Shown piece after piece: positions 34,438-43,267 of a stretch of DNA of 64,000 nt. Origin of the DNA: Dictyobacter formicarum (GTDB lineage: Bacteria; Chloroflexota; Ktedonobacteria; Ktedonobacterales; Ktedonobacteraceae); assembly GCF_016587435.1 (NCBI RefSeq), contig NZ_BNJJ01000004.1, positions 124,001 through 188,000 on the forward strand. Direction: 5' to 3'. The number at the start of each line of letters is the position of its first letter. Position 1 is the first letter of the stretch. The translations under genes and the position numbers were made by a program. The notes under the pieces were generated by a model. That model was not told the DNA's origin. It saw only the letters and a list, made by a program, of their open reading frames with translations, and ran no database searches.

Positions 34438-36738
34438 ATGCAACGAACGACCCGACAAAATGATGCTTCGCCAGAACCTCAATCTCAACCCGAACGTCCT
34501 GTAATACCTTCCACTGCTCCGTGGGCGCCGCCTGCCTTCCTACCGCTCTGGTTACAGCGTATCCTGGTGTATCTGCATGAGGCGAAGCGGAAAAAGGTTC
34601 CCGTCGTCACCCAGATGAATGCGGTGGAGTGTGGCGCTGCTTGTCTGGCCATGCTCCTCAGTTATTACGGACGCAAGACGAAAGTTGATGAGATCAGAAA
34701 TCACTACAATATAGGCCGTGACGGACTCTCAGCACGCAGTATTGTCCAGGCGGCGCGCAACTACGGCCTGCGCGTGCGCGCGATCTCTATGCAGAGCACA
34801 GATTTTCGTTTTGTCAGTTTACCCGCGATCGTGCACTGGGAATTTAACCACTTTGTTGTGGTCGAACGTTGGACGCCGCATTATGTCGATGTGGTTGATC
34901 CGGCGGTTGGTCGCAAGCGTTTAACTGCCGCACAATTCAACGATGGCTTTACCGGTGTCGTGCTGATGATGGAGCCCAGTGCCACTTTTTCGCGCGCCGC
35001 TGAGCCACGCTCACTGACGCTGAGAAGCTATGGACGCCAGTATCTGCAACGAGCGCCACTGATCTTTTTGCAGGTCTTATTGGCCTCGATAGTCCTGCAG
35101 GTTTTTGGGCTAATTGTGCCTGTGCTCACGAAAGTAATTATTGACCAGATTCTTCCCTTACGCATAACCAGCGTCATGCCCATTATTGGCATTGGCCTGC
35201 TGGTTTTGATTGTGTGTGAGAGCCTGATCACACTGCTACGTGCTTTCTTGCTCATCTATCTGCAAAATCGCATCGACACGAAGGTCTTTCCCGACTTCTT
35301 TGAGCATATGCTGTACCTGCCTCTGAGCTTTTTTCAACAGCGTTCCAGTGGAGATATTCTGACACGTATCGCTAGCAACGCTGTGGTGCGCGAGACCGTC
35401 AGTTCTCAACTAGTCTCTAGTTTGCTGGATGGTGGCCTGGTTATCATCTATATGTTCATTCTCTTCTGGCAGTCCTGGACCTTTGGAGTTCTGGTCCTGG
35501 TTATTGGTGGCTTAGAAATACTCATTATGCTCGTTACTAACAAAACCAACCTCCTGTACAACACTCAGACACTGGAGGCAGCCGGTAAGTCTCAGGGCTA
35601 TGTTACAGAACTGCTGACCAGCATTGAAACCGTCAAAGCGGCCGGCTACGAGATGCAGGCTTTCCATCAATGGTTCAATTACTTTTATAAACTGTTGAAC
35701 ATTACCAATAAGCACAATACCTACCTGTCCATTATTAATGGCTTAACGTCGATACTGGACGTTACGGCTCCCCTTTTCTTGCTCTGGTTAGGTACCATGC
35801 AAGTGCTTAATGGCCAACTGCAATTAGGTACTATGCTGGCCCTGAATGCGCTGGCAGCCACTTTTCTGGCGCCGCTGACCTCATTAGTGGGTAGCGTCGT
35901 GCAGTTGCAGATGGTACGCTCACATATTGATCGTATTGCAGACGTCTACAGCGCCGGCGTTGAGCAAGATATTAAGGAGGTTGAGCCCCCACCAGTGCTG
36001 ACGGGACATATTGTGCTGAACAATGTGAGCTTCCGCTATGATCCTCAACTGCCTAATGTGCTCACAGACATTTCGCTGGTCATTGAGCCGGGCCAGAGGA
36101 TAGCGGTAGTGGGTCAGACTGGCTCGGGCAAGAGTACCCTGGGCAAGTTGCTGTTGGGCTTATATTCACCGACCGGGGGTAACATCTTTTATGATGGTAT
36201 CTCGCTGCAAAAGATGAATTACCAGGCCTTGCGTGAGCAATTAGGTGTCGTTATCCAGGAGTCGGGCATCTTTAGCGGCTCCATTCGCCAGAATATCTCC
36301 TTTGCCCATCCAGATGTCGATATGGAGCAGATCATTGCAGCCTCCAAAAAGGCGTGCCTGCACGAAGACATTGCTTCAATGCCCATGCGCTACGAAACCT
36401 TTGTGGCTGAAGGTGGCAATGCCCTGTCCGGTGGACAGCGCCAGCGCCTGGCCCTGGCAAGAGCCCTGGTGAATCAGCCACGTATCCTGCTGCTGGACGA
36501 AGCCACCAGCTCGCTGGACGTGGTCACTGAACGAACCGTCGAGCAAAACCTATCCGAACTCGCCTGCACCCAGATTATTATCGCGCACCGCTTGAGCACA
36601 ATCCGCAATGCAGACATAATCCTGGTGCTCGACAAGGGATGCATCGTAGAGCGCGGCGGCCACGAGGAGTTGCTGAAAATGAACGGTCACTATGCCCACC
36701 TGGTGCGCAACCAACTCGAACAAGAGCTTCCCTTCTAA
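34438..36738 (+). CDS. C39-peptidase ABC exporter (bacteriocin/RiPP type)
   Basis: 766 residues. N-terminal C39 peptidase at about 55-185 with catalytic Cys65 (VTQMNAVECGAACLAMLLSY), His in VHWEFNHFVVVERW and Asp in VDPAVGRKR. A six-helix ABC membrane domain follows (about 215-490), then an ATPase with Walker A GQTGSGKSTLGK, signature LSGGQRQRLALARAL, Walker B RILLLDEATSSLD and the switch His in IIAHRLSTI. The enzyme removes leader peptides at a double-Gly site during export. No precursor peptide or modification enzyme was found nearby, so the cargo is unknown. Confidence 0.92.
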   Translation: MQRTTRQNDASPEPQSQPERPVIPSTAPWAPPAFLPLWLQRILVYLHEAKRKKVPVVTQMNAVECGAACLAMLLSYYGRKTKVDEIRNHYNIGRDGLSARSIVQAARNYGLRVRAISMQSTDFRFVSLPAIVHWEFNHFVVVERWTPHYVDVVDPAVGRKRLTAAQFNDGFTGVVLMMEPSATFSRAAEPRSLTLRSYGRQYLQRAPLIFLQVLLASIVLQVFGLIVPVLTKVIIDQILPLRITSVMPIIGIGLLVLIVCESLITLLRAFLLIYLQNRIDTKVFPDFFEHMLYLPLSFFQQRSSGDILTRIASNAVVRETVSSQLVSSLLDGGLVIIYMFILFWQSWTFGVLVLVIGGLEILIMLVTNKTNLLYNTQTLEAAGKSQGYVTELLTSIETVKAAGYEMQAFHQWFNYFYKLLNITNKHNTYLSIINGLTSILDVTAPLFLLWLGTMQVLNGQLQLGTMLALNALAATFLAPLTSLVGSVVQLQMVRSHIDRIADVYSAGVEQDIKEVEPPPVLTGHIVLNNVSFRYDPQLPNVLTDISLVIEPGQRIAVVGQTGSGKSTLGKLLLGLYSPTGGNIFYDGISLQKMNYQALREQLGVVIQESGIFSGSIRQNISFAHPDVDMEQIIAASKKACLHEDIASMPMRYETFVAEGGNALSGGQRQRLALARALVNQPRILLLDEATSSLDVVTERTVEQNLSELACTQIIIAHRLSTIRNADIILVLDKGCIVERGGHEELLKMNGHYAHLVRNQLEQELPF

Positions 36739-36776
36739 ACCCACCAGCGCAAAGCTGTGAGGTCTCCCTATAAAGC

Positions 36777-36810
36777 GGGCATTCAAAGGGCTACGGTCCT
36801 TTGAATGCCC
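36777..36810 (+). terminator. Terminator after the ABC exporter
   Basis: GGGCATTCAAAGG, an 8-base loop and CCTTTGAATGCCC, then CTTACTTCTTTCC. Perfect 13-bp stem 38 bases after the stop. Confidence 0.75.
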
Positions 36811-36928
36811 CTTACTTCTTTCCTCGTGTCGCCGTCAGGAGGCACCACCAGCTATACAGAGTATGGTAATATCTAGATAAAAACATGTAACCTCTAGAAT
36901 ATTTCTGCTATGTAAGGAGTGTTTATTC

Positions 36929-37969
36929 ATGGGTGGTCAGGAATCTATGTTTTCTCCTGACGAGGAAACTGAAAAGCAGCCGGTACCTGATATGACCTAT
37001 TGGCCGCATACTATTAACAATGATCCTCGCGAACAGGCTTCGACCCCTGAGCAGCCCTGGCAGCCCCCTTTGGCCGCCGATCCCGCGGCATATGATCGTG
37101 CATATGAAGATGGCTATGCAAGCTCACAGGCGTCGATGGGCGAGAAGTTACGGCCGCAGCAATCTAAACTGCACGAGAAATGGATATACTTGCTGATCGG
37201 TATCGCGATTGGCATCATTTTTGCTTCGTCATTTGCCACCAGCGTCAAAGGACTTATCCCTCTTATCTTCCTGGTCATCGGAGCTGTGGCGGTCTGGGTC
37301 TTTACTGGAAAGAGCGCAGTGGCTGAAGAACCGGCTCGCTCATTTTCGGTTCAGCATATGGCGGGACTCGTTATTCATAATCCCGTAGGCTCTCTACATA
37401 TTCATCGTGGTGAGGCCAGCAGTATTGTTGTCAAAGCCACTAAGCGGACCCAGGGGCGCTTCGCGCGCATAGAAGATCTCAATCTAGTGTATATCCAGGA
37501 AGGCGATCAACTAACCATCAGGGCTGAAAATAATGCTCAGCGTGCTGGTGCTTCCATCCTGTCGGGTATTGACCTGGATATTGCTGTCCCTCACAACTGC
37601 GATATTCAGGTTCATCAGCATGTGGGCTCGATCGAATTGGACGGCATTGATGGACAACTCCAGATTAAAATGAATGTCGGGTCGGTGGAAGCCAGAAACG
37701 TCATATTGCGCCGTCAAAGCCGTATTTCTAATAATATTGGCACATTCAAACTTCTTGGCGAGCTAGACCCTATCGGTACATATGCCTGTCATACCAATAT
37801 TGGTGATATCCAGTTGCACCTACCGTCAACGTCCGCATTTGAGGTGCATTCGCATACCAATATTGGTTCTCTTGAGAACCAGTTCGCCAGCAATGTGGTT
37901 GGTGACGCGCCACGCGCCAGACTAAATACACACGTCAACATTGGCGCGGTCAACATCTATAAAAATTAA
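36929..37969 (+). CDS. Membrane-anchored protein with DUF4097-like beta-repeat domain
   Basis: 346 residues. A polar Pro/Glu-rich N-terminus is followed by two close membrane helices (about 87-130: WIYLLIGIAIGIIFASSF, LIPLIFLVIGAVAVWVF), then a C-terminal domain of short beta repeats (VIHNPVGSLHIHRGEASSIV, IEDLNLVYIQEGDQLTIRAE, SGIDLDIAVPHNCDIQVHQH, HTNIGDIQLHLP, HVNIGAVNIYKN). This resembles DUF4097/DUF2154 beta-helix domains of envelope stress proteins such as LiaF/LiaG. Function unknown. The ATG at 36929 follows AAGGAGTG. Confidence 0.7.
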   Translation: MGGQESMFSPDEETEKQPVPDMTYWPHTINNDPREQASTPEQPWQPPLAADPAAYDRAYEDGYASSQASMGEKLRPQQSKLHEKWIYLLIGIAIGIIFASSFATSVKGLIPLIFLVIGAVAVWVFTGKSAVAEEPARSFSVQHMAGLVIHNPVGSLHIHRGEASSIVVKATKRTQGRFARIEDLNLVYIQEGDQLTIRAENNAQRAGASILSGIDLDIAVPHNCDIQVHQHVGSIELDGIDGQLQIKMNVGSVEARNVILRRQSRISNNIGTFKLLGELDPIGTYACHTNIGDIQLHLPSTSAFEVHSHTNIGSLENQFASNVVGDAPRARLNTHVNIGAVNIYKN

Positions 37970-37970
37970 C

Positions 37971-38178
37971 TTAGAATGTTTCTGATCCCATGGCGCTGTG
38001 CTTCCCAGCGCCCCTTTGCGGGCGTCCGCATGCGCGGCCGCACCCGTTTTATACAGTGATGCAGAAAATTGTGCAACGCACAATTTTCTGCATCACTGTA
38101 TAAAACGTTTTGAGCGCCGTAGGCGCGTAGCGTCAGGGCCGAAGGCACGAAAAGTATAGCCTTCAAGCACTTTTTAAA
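37971..38178 (+). repeat. Palindromic intergenic element, copy 6
   Basis: 208 bp. It starts with TTAGAATGTTTCTGATCCCA directly after a stop codon and ends with the inverted GCCTTCAAGCACTTTTTAA. Head GGGCGTCCGCATGCGCGGCC (38021-38040); core a perfect 30-bp inverted repeat at 38045-38074/38078-38107 with an AAC loop; type-1 tail GAGCGCCGTAGGCGCGTAGC from 38112. It ends about 35 bases before the NADAR gene. Confidence 0.85.
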
Positions 38179-38213
38179 AACTAGCGTATTATTGTCTAAA
38201 GGAAGGAGCATGG

Positions 38214-38660
38214 ATGATGATTTCCTTTTATAGTGCGCGAGAAGAGCCATATGGCTGCTTCTCTAATTTCTCCAGGCATGGTATCAAGATTGATGGTGTC
38301 TGGTGGCCGACTAGCGAGCATTACTTTCAGGCACAGAAGTTTGCGGGTACCCCTCATGAGGAAGCTGTGCGCAGAGCTTATAGTCCCAAGCAGGCGGCAG
38401 AGATGGGACGCGATCGTAGCCGCCCCTTGCGTTCTGACTGGGAAAGCGTGAAAGATGATGTGATGCTGCGGGCTGTGCTGCGCAAATTTGAGACCCACGC
38501 TGAACTCCGCGAATTGCTCCTGTCTACCGGCGACGAGGAAATCGTTGAAAACGCCCCGGGCGACTACTACTGGGGTGTGGGCCGCGATGGCAGCGGCCAG
38601 AACAAACTGGGCCAGATCTTGATGGAGGTGCGCTCAATATTAAGAGAGCGCGGCCGGTAG
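38214..38660 (+). CDS. NADAR-family protein (YbiA/RibX-like)
   Basis: 148 residues. Family segments: SFYSAREEPYGCFSNFSRHG, VWWPTSEHYFQAQKF, AEMGRDRSRPLRSDWESVKD, VMLRAVLRKFETHAELRELL and NAPGDYYWGVGRDGSGQNKLG. NADAR enzymes are N-glycosidases; characterised members act on riboflavin pathway intermediates (YbiA) or remove ADP-ribose from guanine (DarG-like antitoxins). Which applies here is unknown: there is no DarT-like or rib gene next to it. AAGGAGC precedes the ATG. Monocistronic, with a palindromic terminator after it. Confidence 0.88.
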   Translation: MMISFYSAREEPYGCFSNFSRHGIKIDGVWWPTSEHYFQAQKFAGTPHEEAVRRAYSPKQAAEMGRDRSRPLRSDWESVKDDVMLRAVLRKFETHAELRELLLSTGDEEIVENAPGDYYWGVGRDGSGQNKLGQILMEVRSILRERGR

Positions 38661-38672
38661 CCGATTTAGCGT

Positions 38673-38721
38673 ATAAACAAAGGCAGGATCGGTCATTTCG
38701 ACCGATCCTGCCTTTGTTTAT
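38673..38721. terminator. Perfect 22-bp palindrome between convergent genes
   Basis: ATAAACAAAGGCAGGATCGG plus TC pairs with its complement around ATTTC. It starts 12 bases after the NADAR stop and faces the RND pump end, so it can terminate both. Confidence 0.8.
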
Positions 38722-38737
38722 GCTGTTGTGGCGTCAG

Positions 38738-41700
38738 CTAGATCGCTGGCACGGGCACCTCTGCTGTATCTTTCTCTTCGATAGTTTCCGTGAGTGCGGT
38801 GCCGCCCGAGCGGCCACGAATGCTTTCGACGATAACATACAGGGTTGGCACCAGCAGCAGTGTTAGAATGGTGGAGGTGGTTAAGCCCCCGATCACGACG
38901 ATTGCCAGCGGTTGCGAGATGAAGCCGCCGGAACCACCAAAGCCGAGCGCCATTGGCAGCAGGGCCAGAATGGTGGCGATCGCTGTCATTAAGATCGGGC
39001 GTAAGCGATGGCGTCCACCTTCGACGACCGCCGATTGGGCATCCATGCCTTGCGTGCGGTACTGCCGGACCAGGTCGAGCAGGACGATGGCGTTGGTGAC
39101 TACGATACCGACCAGCATCAAGAAACCGATCAGGGCGGCCGCACCCAGCGGGGTTTTGGTGACTAGCAGTAAGATGAATGAGCCAGTCGCGGCAAACGGG
39201 ATCGAGATCAGCAAGATGATTGGCTGTAACAGGCTGCGGAATGTGGCGACCATGATACAGTAGACCAGCAGGATGGCGACTACCATCGCCAGCAGCAAGT
39301 TCCTGAAGGTGTCAGATTGCTGTGCTGTGACACCGCCCAGCGAGTAGGTGGCGCCGTTTGGCAGCGTCAGTTTGGATAGATGCTGCTGTACAGTGCTACT
39401 GACGGCACCGACATTGGTATCCGTAATGGTGGCGGTAATCGAAGCGGTCCGATTGCCATCGATATGGGTGATCTGGGTTGGACCATTGGCGCTCTGTACG
39501 GTTGCCAGGTCGCTCACTTTAGCGCTGCCCAGTGTGGTAGGGATGGTCAGGTTACGGATCTTATCTACTGTGGTGACCGGGGTACCGTAGTAGAGGTTGA
39601 CATCGAGCTGTGTGCCATTCAGCGTAATTTTGGTTACACCAGTGGTGCCGCTGTAGATTGAGCGCAGATTCTGAGCAACCTGAGCGGCTGTCATGCCATA
39701 TTTCAGCGCTTTTTGTGGATCAACGTTAATCTCGATCTGCGGCACGGCATCCGACAGGTTGCTAGAGACGTCGGTTAGACCTGAAATTTTGGCCACCTCG
39801 CCCTTCACCTGCTGCGATGCTGCACGCAGGGTAGCATCATCGGACGCCTTGACGTCGACTTCCAGATTGGAGCCGTTAAAGCCGCCACCACCACCACCAC
39901 CAGCAGAAACTGTCAGTGTGCCAACGGTTTTGATGCTATTCAGACGATTACGCAGATCCTTCTCAAATGCGGCCTGGTCCGCATTCGCATCAGCGGTAAG
40001 CGCGAAGGTAGCCGTGTTGGTACCACTACCACCAAAGAAGCTAGAGAAGGCACCAGCCGAGCCAACCACGGTTTGCCTGGTTAAAACGTGCGGTAAACCC
40101 TGCAGGGTCTGTTCCACTTGCCTGGCGGCCTCATCGGTCTTTTGCAGACTGGTGGCCGGTGGCATGGTCAGTGTGACCGAATAAGTGTTCTGGCCGGATG
40201 AGCCGAACAGGTTGGTCTGTAAGCGCCCAATCAGGCTAAAGGTGCCGACCAAAATGGCCAGGGCCAGGATCAGTGTGAGGGCACGCTGCCAGCCGCGACC
40301 TGTTACCCAGCGCACAAGGGCAGTATAACCACGCTCCAGCAACGTTACTTTTTCTGGCTTGCTCTCCTTACCAGGTTTTGGTGCTTTCAGGAACCAGTAG
40401 GCCAGCACAGGGATAATGGTCAGGGCCACGAATAGCGATGCCAGCAGGGCGATAGTTACCGCTACCGAGAAGGAGCGGAACAACTCTCCCACAATGCCGC
40501 CGGTAAAGGCGATTGGCAGGAAGACCGCTACCGTGGTCAGAGTTGAAGCTGTCACCGCTCCGGCTACCTCACGAACCGCTGCCGGAATGGCCACGTCTTT
40601 TTTCTCACCTTGCTGCATGTGGCGGTAGATGTTTTCCAGCACCACAATCGAGTCATCGACCACACGACCGATCGCAATGGTCAGACCACCCAGAGTCAAA
40701 ATGTTGAGGGTGTAGTTGCCGACGTAGATGCCGATCAATGCAATCACGATTGACAGCGGAATCGAGATCGCCGTAACCAGAGTCGAACGGATAGACAGCA
40801 GGAAGACCAGGATGACAATGATGGCGAAGACGGCACCGATCAGACCTTCACGCGTCAGATCCTGAATGGATTTGCTGATCGATGGGGCCTGGTCAGAGAC
40901 GACCGAGATGCTGGCATTGTGTCCCAGATTGTTCTGCAGGGTTTTGAGTTGGTCGCGTACTGCATTGGAAATGGAGACGGTATTGCCATTGGGTGACTTG
41001 ACAATTGAGAGTCCCAGGCTAGGCTTGCCATTGGTGCGTGTCAATGAGGTCGAAGGCGCGAGCACTTCTTCGACTTTAGCTACGTCTTTCAGTTTGACCA
41101 GCGTTACCTGAGGGGTAGCTGCTGTGGTGGTTGGCGTACCGGTACCCAAGCCTGTACCACCGGCACCCGGATAACTGCTGCTACCAGCAGCGCCACCGGC
41201 ACCTGGGAAACTGCCGCTACTACCTGTTGTGCCAGCGCCACCGGCACCTGGAAAACCACTGGCCCCACCAGAGCTGCCGGCTCCTGGATAGCCGTTAGTT
41301 CCCCCGGTCGCGCCGCCAGCTCCTGGCGTACTCGTTACGCCTGTAGTATGTATGCCGACCACCAGGTTTTTCAGATCATCCAAAGAATTCAGCGTATTGC
41401 CAACTTTGATAGGCACTGTTTTGCCGTCGGCGGTCACATCGCCGGCCGGTATGCTCAGATTATTAGCCTGTAGCGCACCCGAAACCTGGCTAGAACTGAT
41501 GCCATTAGCCTTAAGCTTATCGGGATCAAGTGTAATACTGACGATCTGGTTGCGCACACCGGTTACATTGACGGTCCCAATACCATCGATGCGCTCTAGA
41601 CTGGGCACCACATTCTGCTTCAACTGCGTGGCCAGGGTTTGTGCATCGGCATCAGAGGTCACGGCCAGCTGCATAATAGGCAGATCGGCGATGCTAAACG

Positions 41701-42088
41701 ATTGTACCTGAGGCGTCGTATTGGCGGGTAGGCTCGACTGGGCCTGCGAGATACGCTGGGATAGCGTCTGGCGCGCCTTATCAAGATCGGTCCCGTAATC
41801 AAATGAAACGGAGATAATCGATGTGCCTTCATTTGAATACGAAGTAATTGTCTGCACCCCAGCGATCCCCTGAAAGTTCTGCTCAAGAGGATTGGTTATG
41901 TCGTGCTCAACAATCGACGGTGAGGCACCCTGGTAAACGGTGACCACCGAGACCGTTGGGAATGAAATGGATGGGAATAGTTCTTGCTTAATCGACGGGA
42001 TCGTTAAGCCACCAAAGATAAGAATAGCAATGGTGACCAGGGCTACTATGCTTTTATTGGCAAGGCTAATCCTTGATAAAAAGGACAT
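38738..42088 (-). CDS. RND-family efflux permease with a PGAG repeat insertion
   Basis: 1116 residues, proton-driven exporter of the AcrB/SwrC superfamily. N-terminal helix and first porter region (PSIKQELFPSISFPTVSVVT, YQGASPSIVEHDITNPLEQ), ISIPLSIVIALIGIY, GGLTIAIGRVVDDSIVVLEN and a second set GFLMLVGIVVTNAIVLLDLV near the C-terminus are typical. About residues 252-322 are a Gly/Ser/Ala-rich stretch with four (Y/F)PGAG repeats, inserted before VKLKDVAKVEEVL; it is not part of the usual fold. No membrane-fusion or outer-membrane channel gene adjoins it, as in Gram-positive SwrC-type pumps. The TetR gene lies immediately upstream. Confidence 0.92.
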   Translation of the reverse strand: MSFLSRISLANKSIVALVTIAILIFGGLTIPSIKQELFPSISFPTVSVVTVYQGASPSIVEHDITNPLEQNFQGIAGVQTITSYSNEGTSIISVSFDYGTDLDKARQTLSQRISQAQSSLPANTTPQVQSFSIADLPIMQLAVTSDADAQTLATQLKQNVVPSLERIDGIGTVNVTGVRNQIVSITLDPDKLKANGISSSQVSGALQANNLSIPAGDVTADGKTVPIKVGNTLNSLDDLKNLVVGIHTTGVTSTPGAGGATGGTNGYPGAGSSGGASGFPGAGGAGTTGSSGSFPGAGGAAGSSSYPGAGGTGLGTGTPTTTAATPQVTLVKLKDVAKVEEVLAPSTSLTRTNGKPSLGLSIVKSPNGNTVSISNAVRDQLKTLQNNLGHNASISVVSDQAPSISKSIQDLTREGLIGAVFAIIVILVFLLSIRSTLVTAISIPLSIVIALIGIYVGNYTLNILTLGGLTIAIGRVVDDSIVVLENIYRHMQQGEKKDVAIPAAVREVAGAVTASTLTTVAVFLPIAFTGGIVGELFRSFSVAVTIALLASLFVALTIIPVLAYWFLKAPKPGKESKPEKVTLLERGYTALVRWVTGRGWQRALTLILALAILVGTFSLIGRLQTNLFGSSGQNTYSVTLTMPPATSLQKTDEAARQVEQTLQGLPHVLTRQTVVGSAGAFSSFFGGSGTNTATFALTADANADQAAFEKDLRNRLNSIKTVGTLTVSAGGGGGGGFNGSNLEVDVKASDDATLRAASQQVKGEVAKISGLTDVSSNLSDAVPQIEINVDPQKALKYGMTAAQVAQNLRSIYSGTTGVTKITLNGTQLDVNLYYGTPVTTVDKIRNLTIPTTLGSAKVSDLATVQSANGPTQITHIDGNRTASITATITDTNVGAVSSTVQQHLSKLTLPNGATYSLGGVTAQQSDTFRNLLLAMVVAILLVYCIMVATFRSLLQPIILLISIPFAATGSFILLLVTKTPLGAAALIGFLMLVGIVVTNAIVLLDLVRQYRTQGMDAQSAVVEGGRHRLRPILMTAIATILALLPMALGFGGSGGFISQPLAIVVIGGLTTSTILTLLLVPTLYVIVESIRGRSGGTALTETIEEKDTAEVPVPAI

Positions 42089-42211
42089 TACCGTTGCTCC
42101 TTTCGGATAATCTGATAGCCATTTAATAGCTGTACTTATTAAACGTTTATTAAGCTCGCATTATAATAGATGTGTTTATTGGTTTATCAGGGTTATATTT
42201 TAACGACCAGC

Positions 42212-42862
42212 TTATCGGCCAGGCTGTTTGGATATACCATCTAATAGACAACTGACAACCGTTTCAGCCATGAAAGGCACATCAACCGGTACTTCGTTCT
42301 CTTGATCGACATGAAAGTGCCGCTTAAATTGTATGCCCATCATAATTCCTTCAAACATAGATATATATGTTTCAGCTGGTACGTCTGACCTGAGCTCCCC
42401 GCTATCAATCCCCTGCTGGAAAATATCCTGGAGGTGCTGGCGGTCCTGACGATTTTTCCTGAACAGCTCCCTTTTGCCGGGCTTGTCCCCACAAAACTCT
42501 TCGAGGTCTCTTATAAGTGCAAAGAAGTTGCTGAATTGACGCGAAAAAAAAGCTTCTGCCAGCCTGATAAGCTTGGCGCGTGTGCCCTCGACATGAGAAA
42601 CTGTTTCAAAGGTTTGCCTGGTCCAGTTGTCTACCCATTGCTGGACCATATTTATGAATAGTTCTTGTTTGCCGCCAGGAAAGTAATAATAGAGTGCGGC
42701 AGCCGTTACCTGGACTTCGTCGGCGATATCTTTCATTGATACCCCTTTGAAGCCTTTGGCAAGAAAGAGTCGTTCGGCGACTGCCAGAATGCGGCGCTGG
42801 GTTTCTGGATCTCGCTCTGTATGGCGCTTGTCTTCGTTAGCGCTTCTCTGGTCAAAAATCAT
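42212..42862 (-). CDS. TetR-family transcriptional regulator of the RND pump
   Basis: 216 residues. N-terminal helix-turn-helix: RRILAVAERLFLAKGFKGVS, MKDIADEVQVTAAALYYYFP, GGKQELFINMV. The C-terminal ligand domain is diverse, with a family-typical helix near EDLEEFCGDKPGKRELF. It lies 123 bases upstream of and in the same direction as the RND gene, so it probably represses that gene and itself. A weak ribosome site precedes the ATG. Confidence 0.9.
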   Translation of the reverse strand: MIFDQRSANEDKRHTERDPETQRRILAVAERLFLAKGFKGVSMKDIADEVQVTAAALYYYFPGGKQELFINMVQQWVDNWTRQTFETVSHVEGTRAKLIRLAEAFFSRQFSNFFALIRDLEEFCGDKPGKRELFRKNRQDRQHLQDIFQQGIDSGELRSDVPAETYISMFEGIMMGIQFKRHFHVDQENEVPVDVPFMAETVVSCLLDGISKQPGR

Positions 42863-43267
42863 TAATATTTACCATTAGCTAGGTTACTTAATGAACATTA
42901 AATAAGTACCATACAGAATATACATGTAGCATAGAAAGATTGTCAAGAGTAATAATCGAAGGTATAACGTTGCCCATAAAGTCCTGTATATTTTTCACAC
43001 TTCCATATTCTGAAACAAAATTGCTGATCTTTCTCTCTAATGGATGATGTCTTTTATGGATGCACATATGGATATCCAGGTACATTGGTGTATTGAACAA
43101 CTAACAGGCAGGAATGAATGCTGCACTTATCCCGCTTTTGCTGTCCCCTGGTTGAAAATACAACAGTAGCACCTATTGACCGGACATCATAAAGAACATC
43201 AGTTGATTCGACACATGATATTGATTCAATATCGCAAGTGTACATTTTTTGTATTAAGGAAGCCGTA
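42863..43267. other. Divergent intergenic region
   Basis: About 400 AT-rich bases between tetR and the desaturase gene. No repeat or convincing ORF. Confidence 0.5.
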
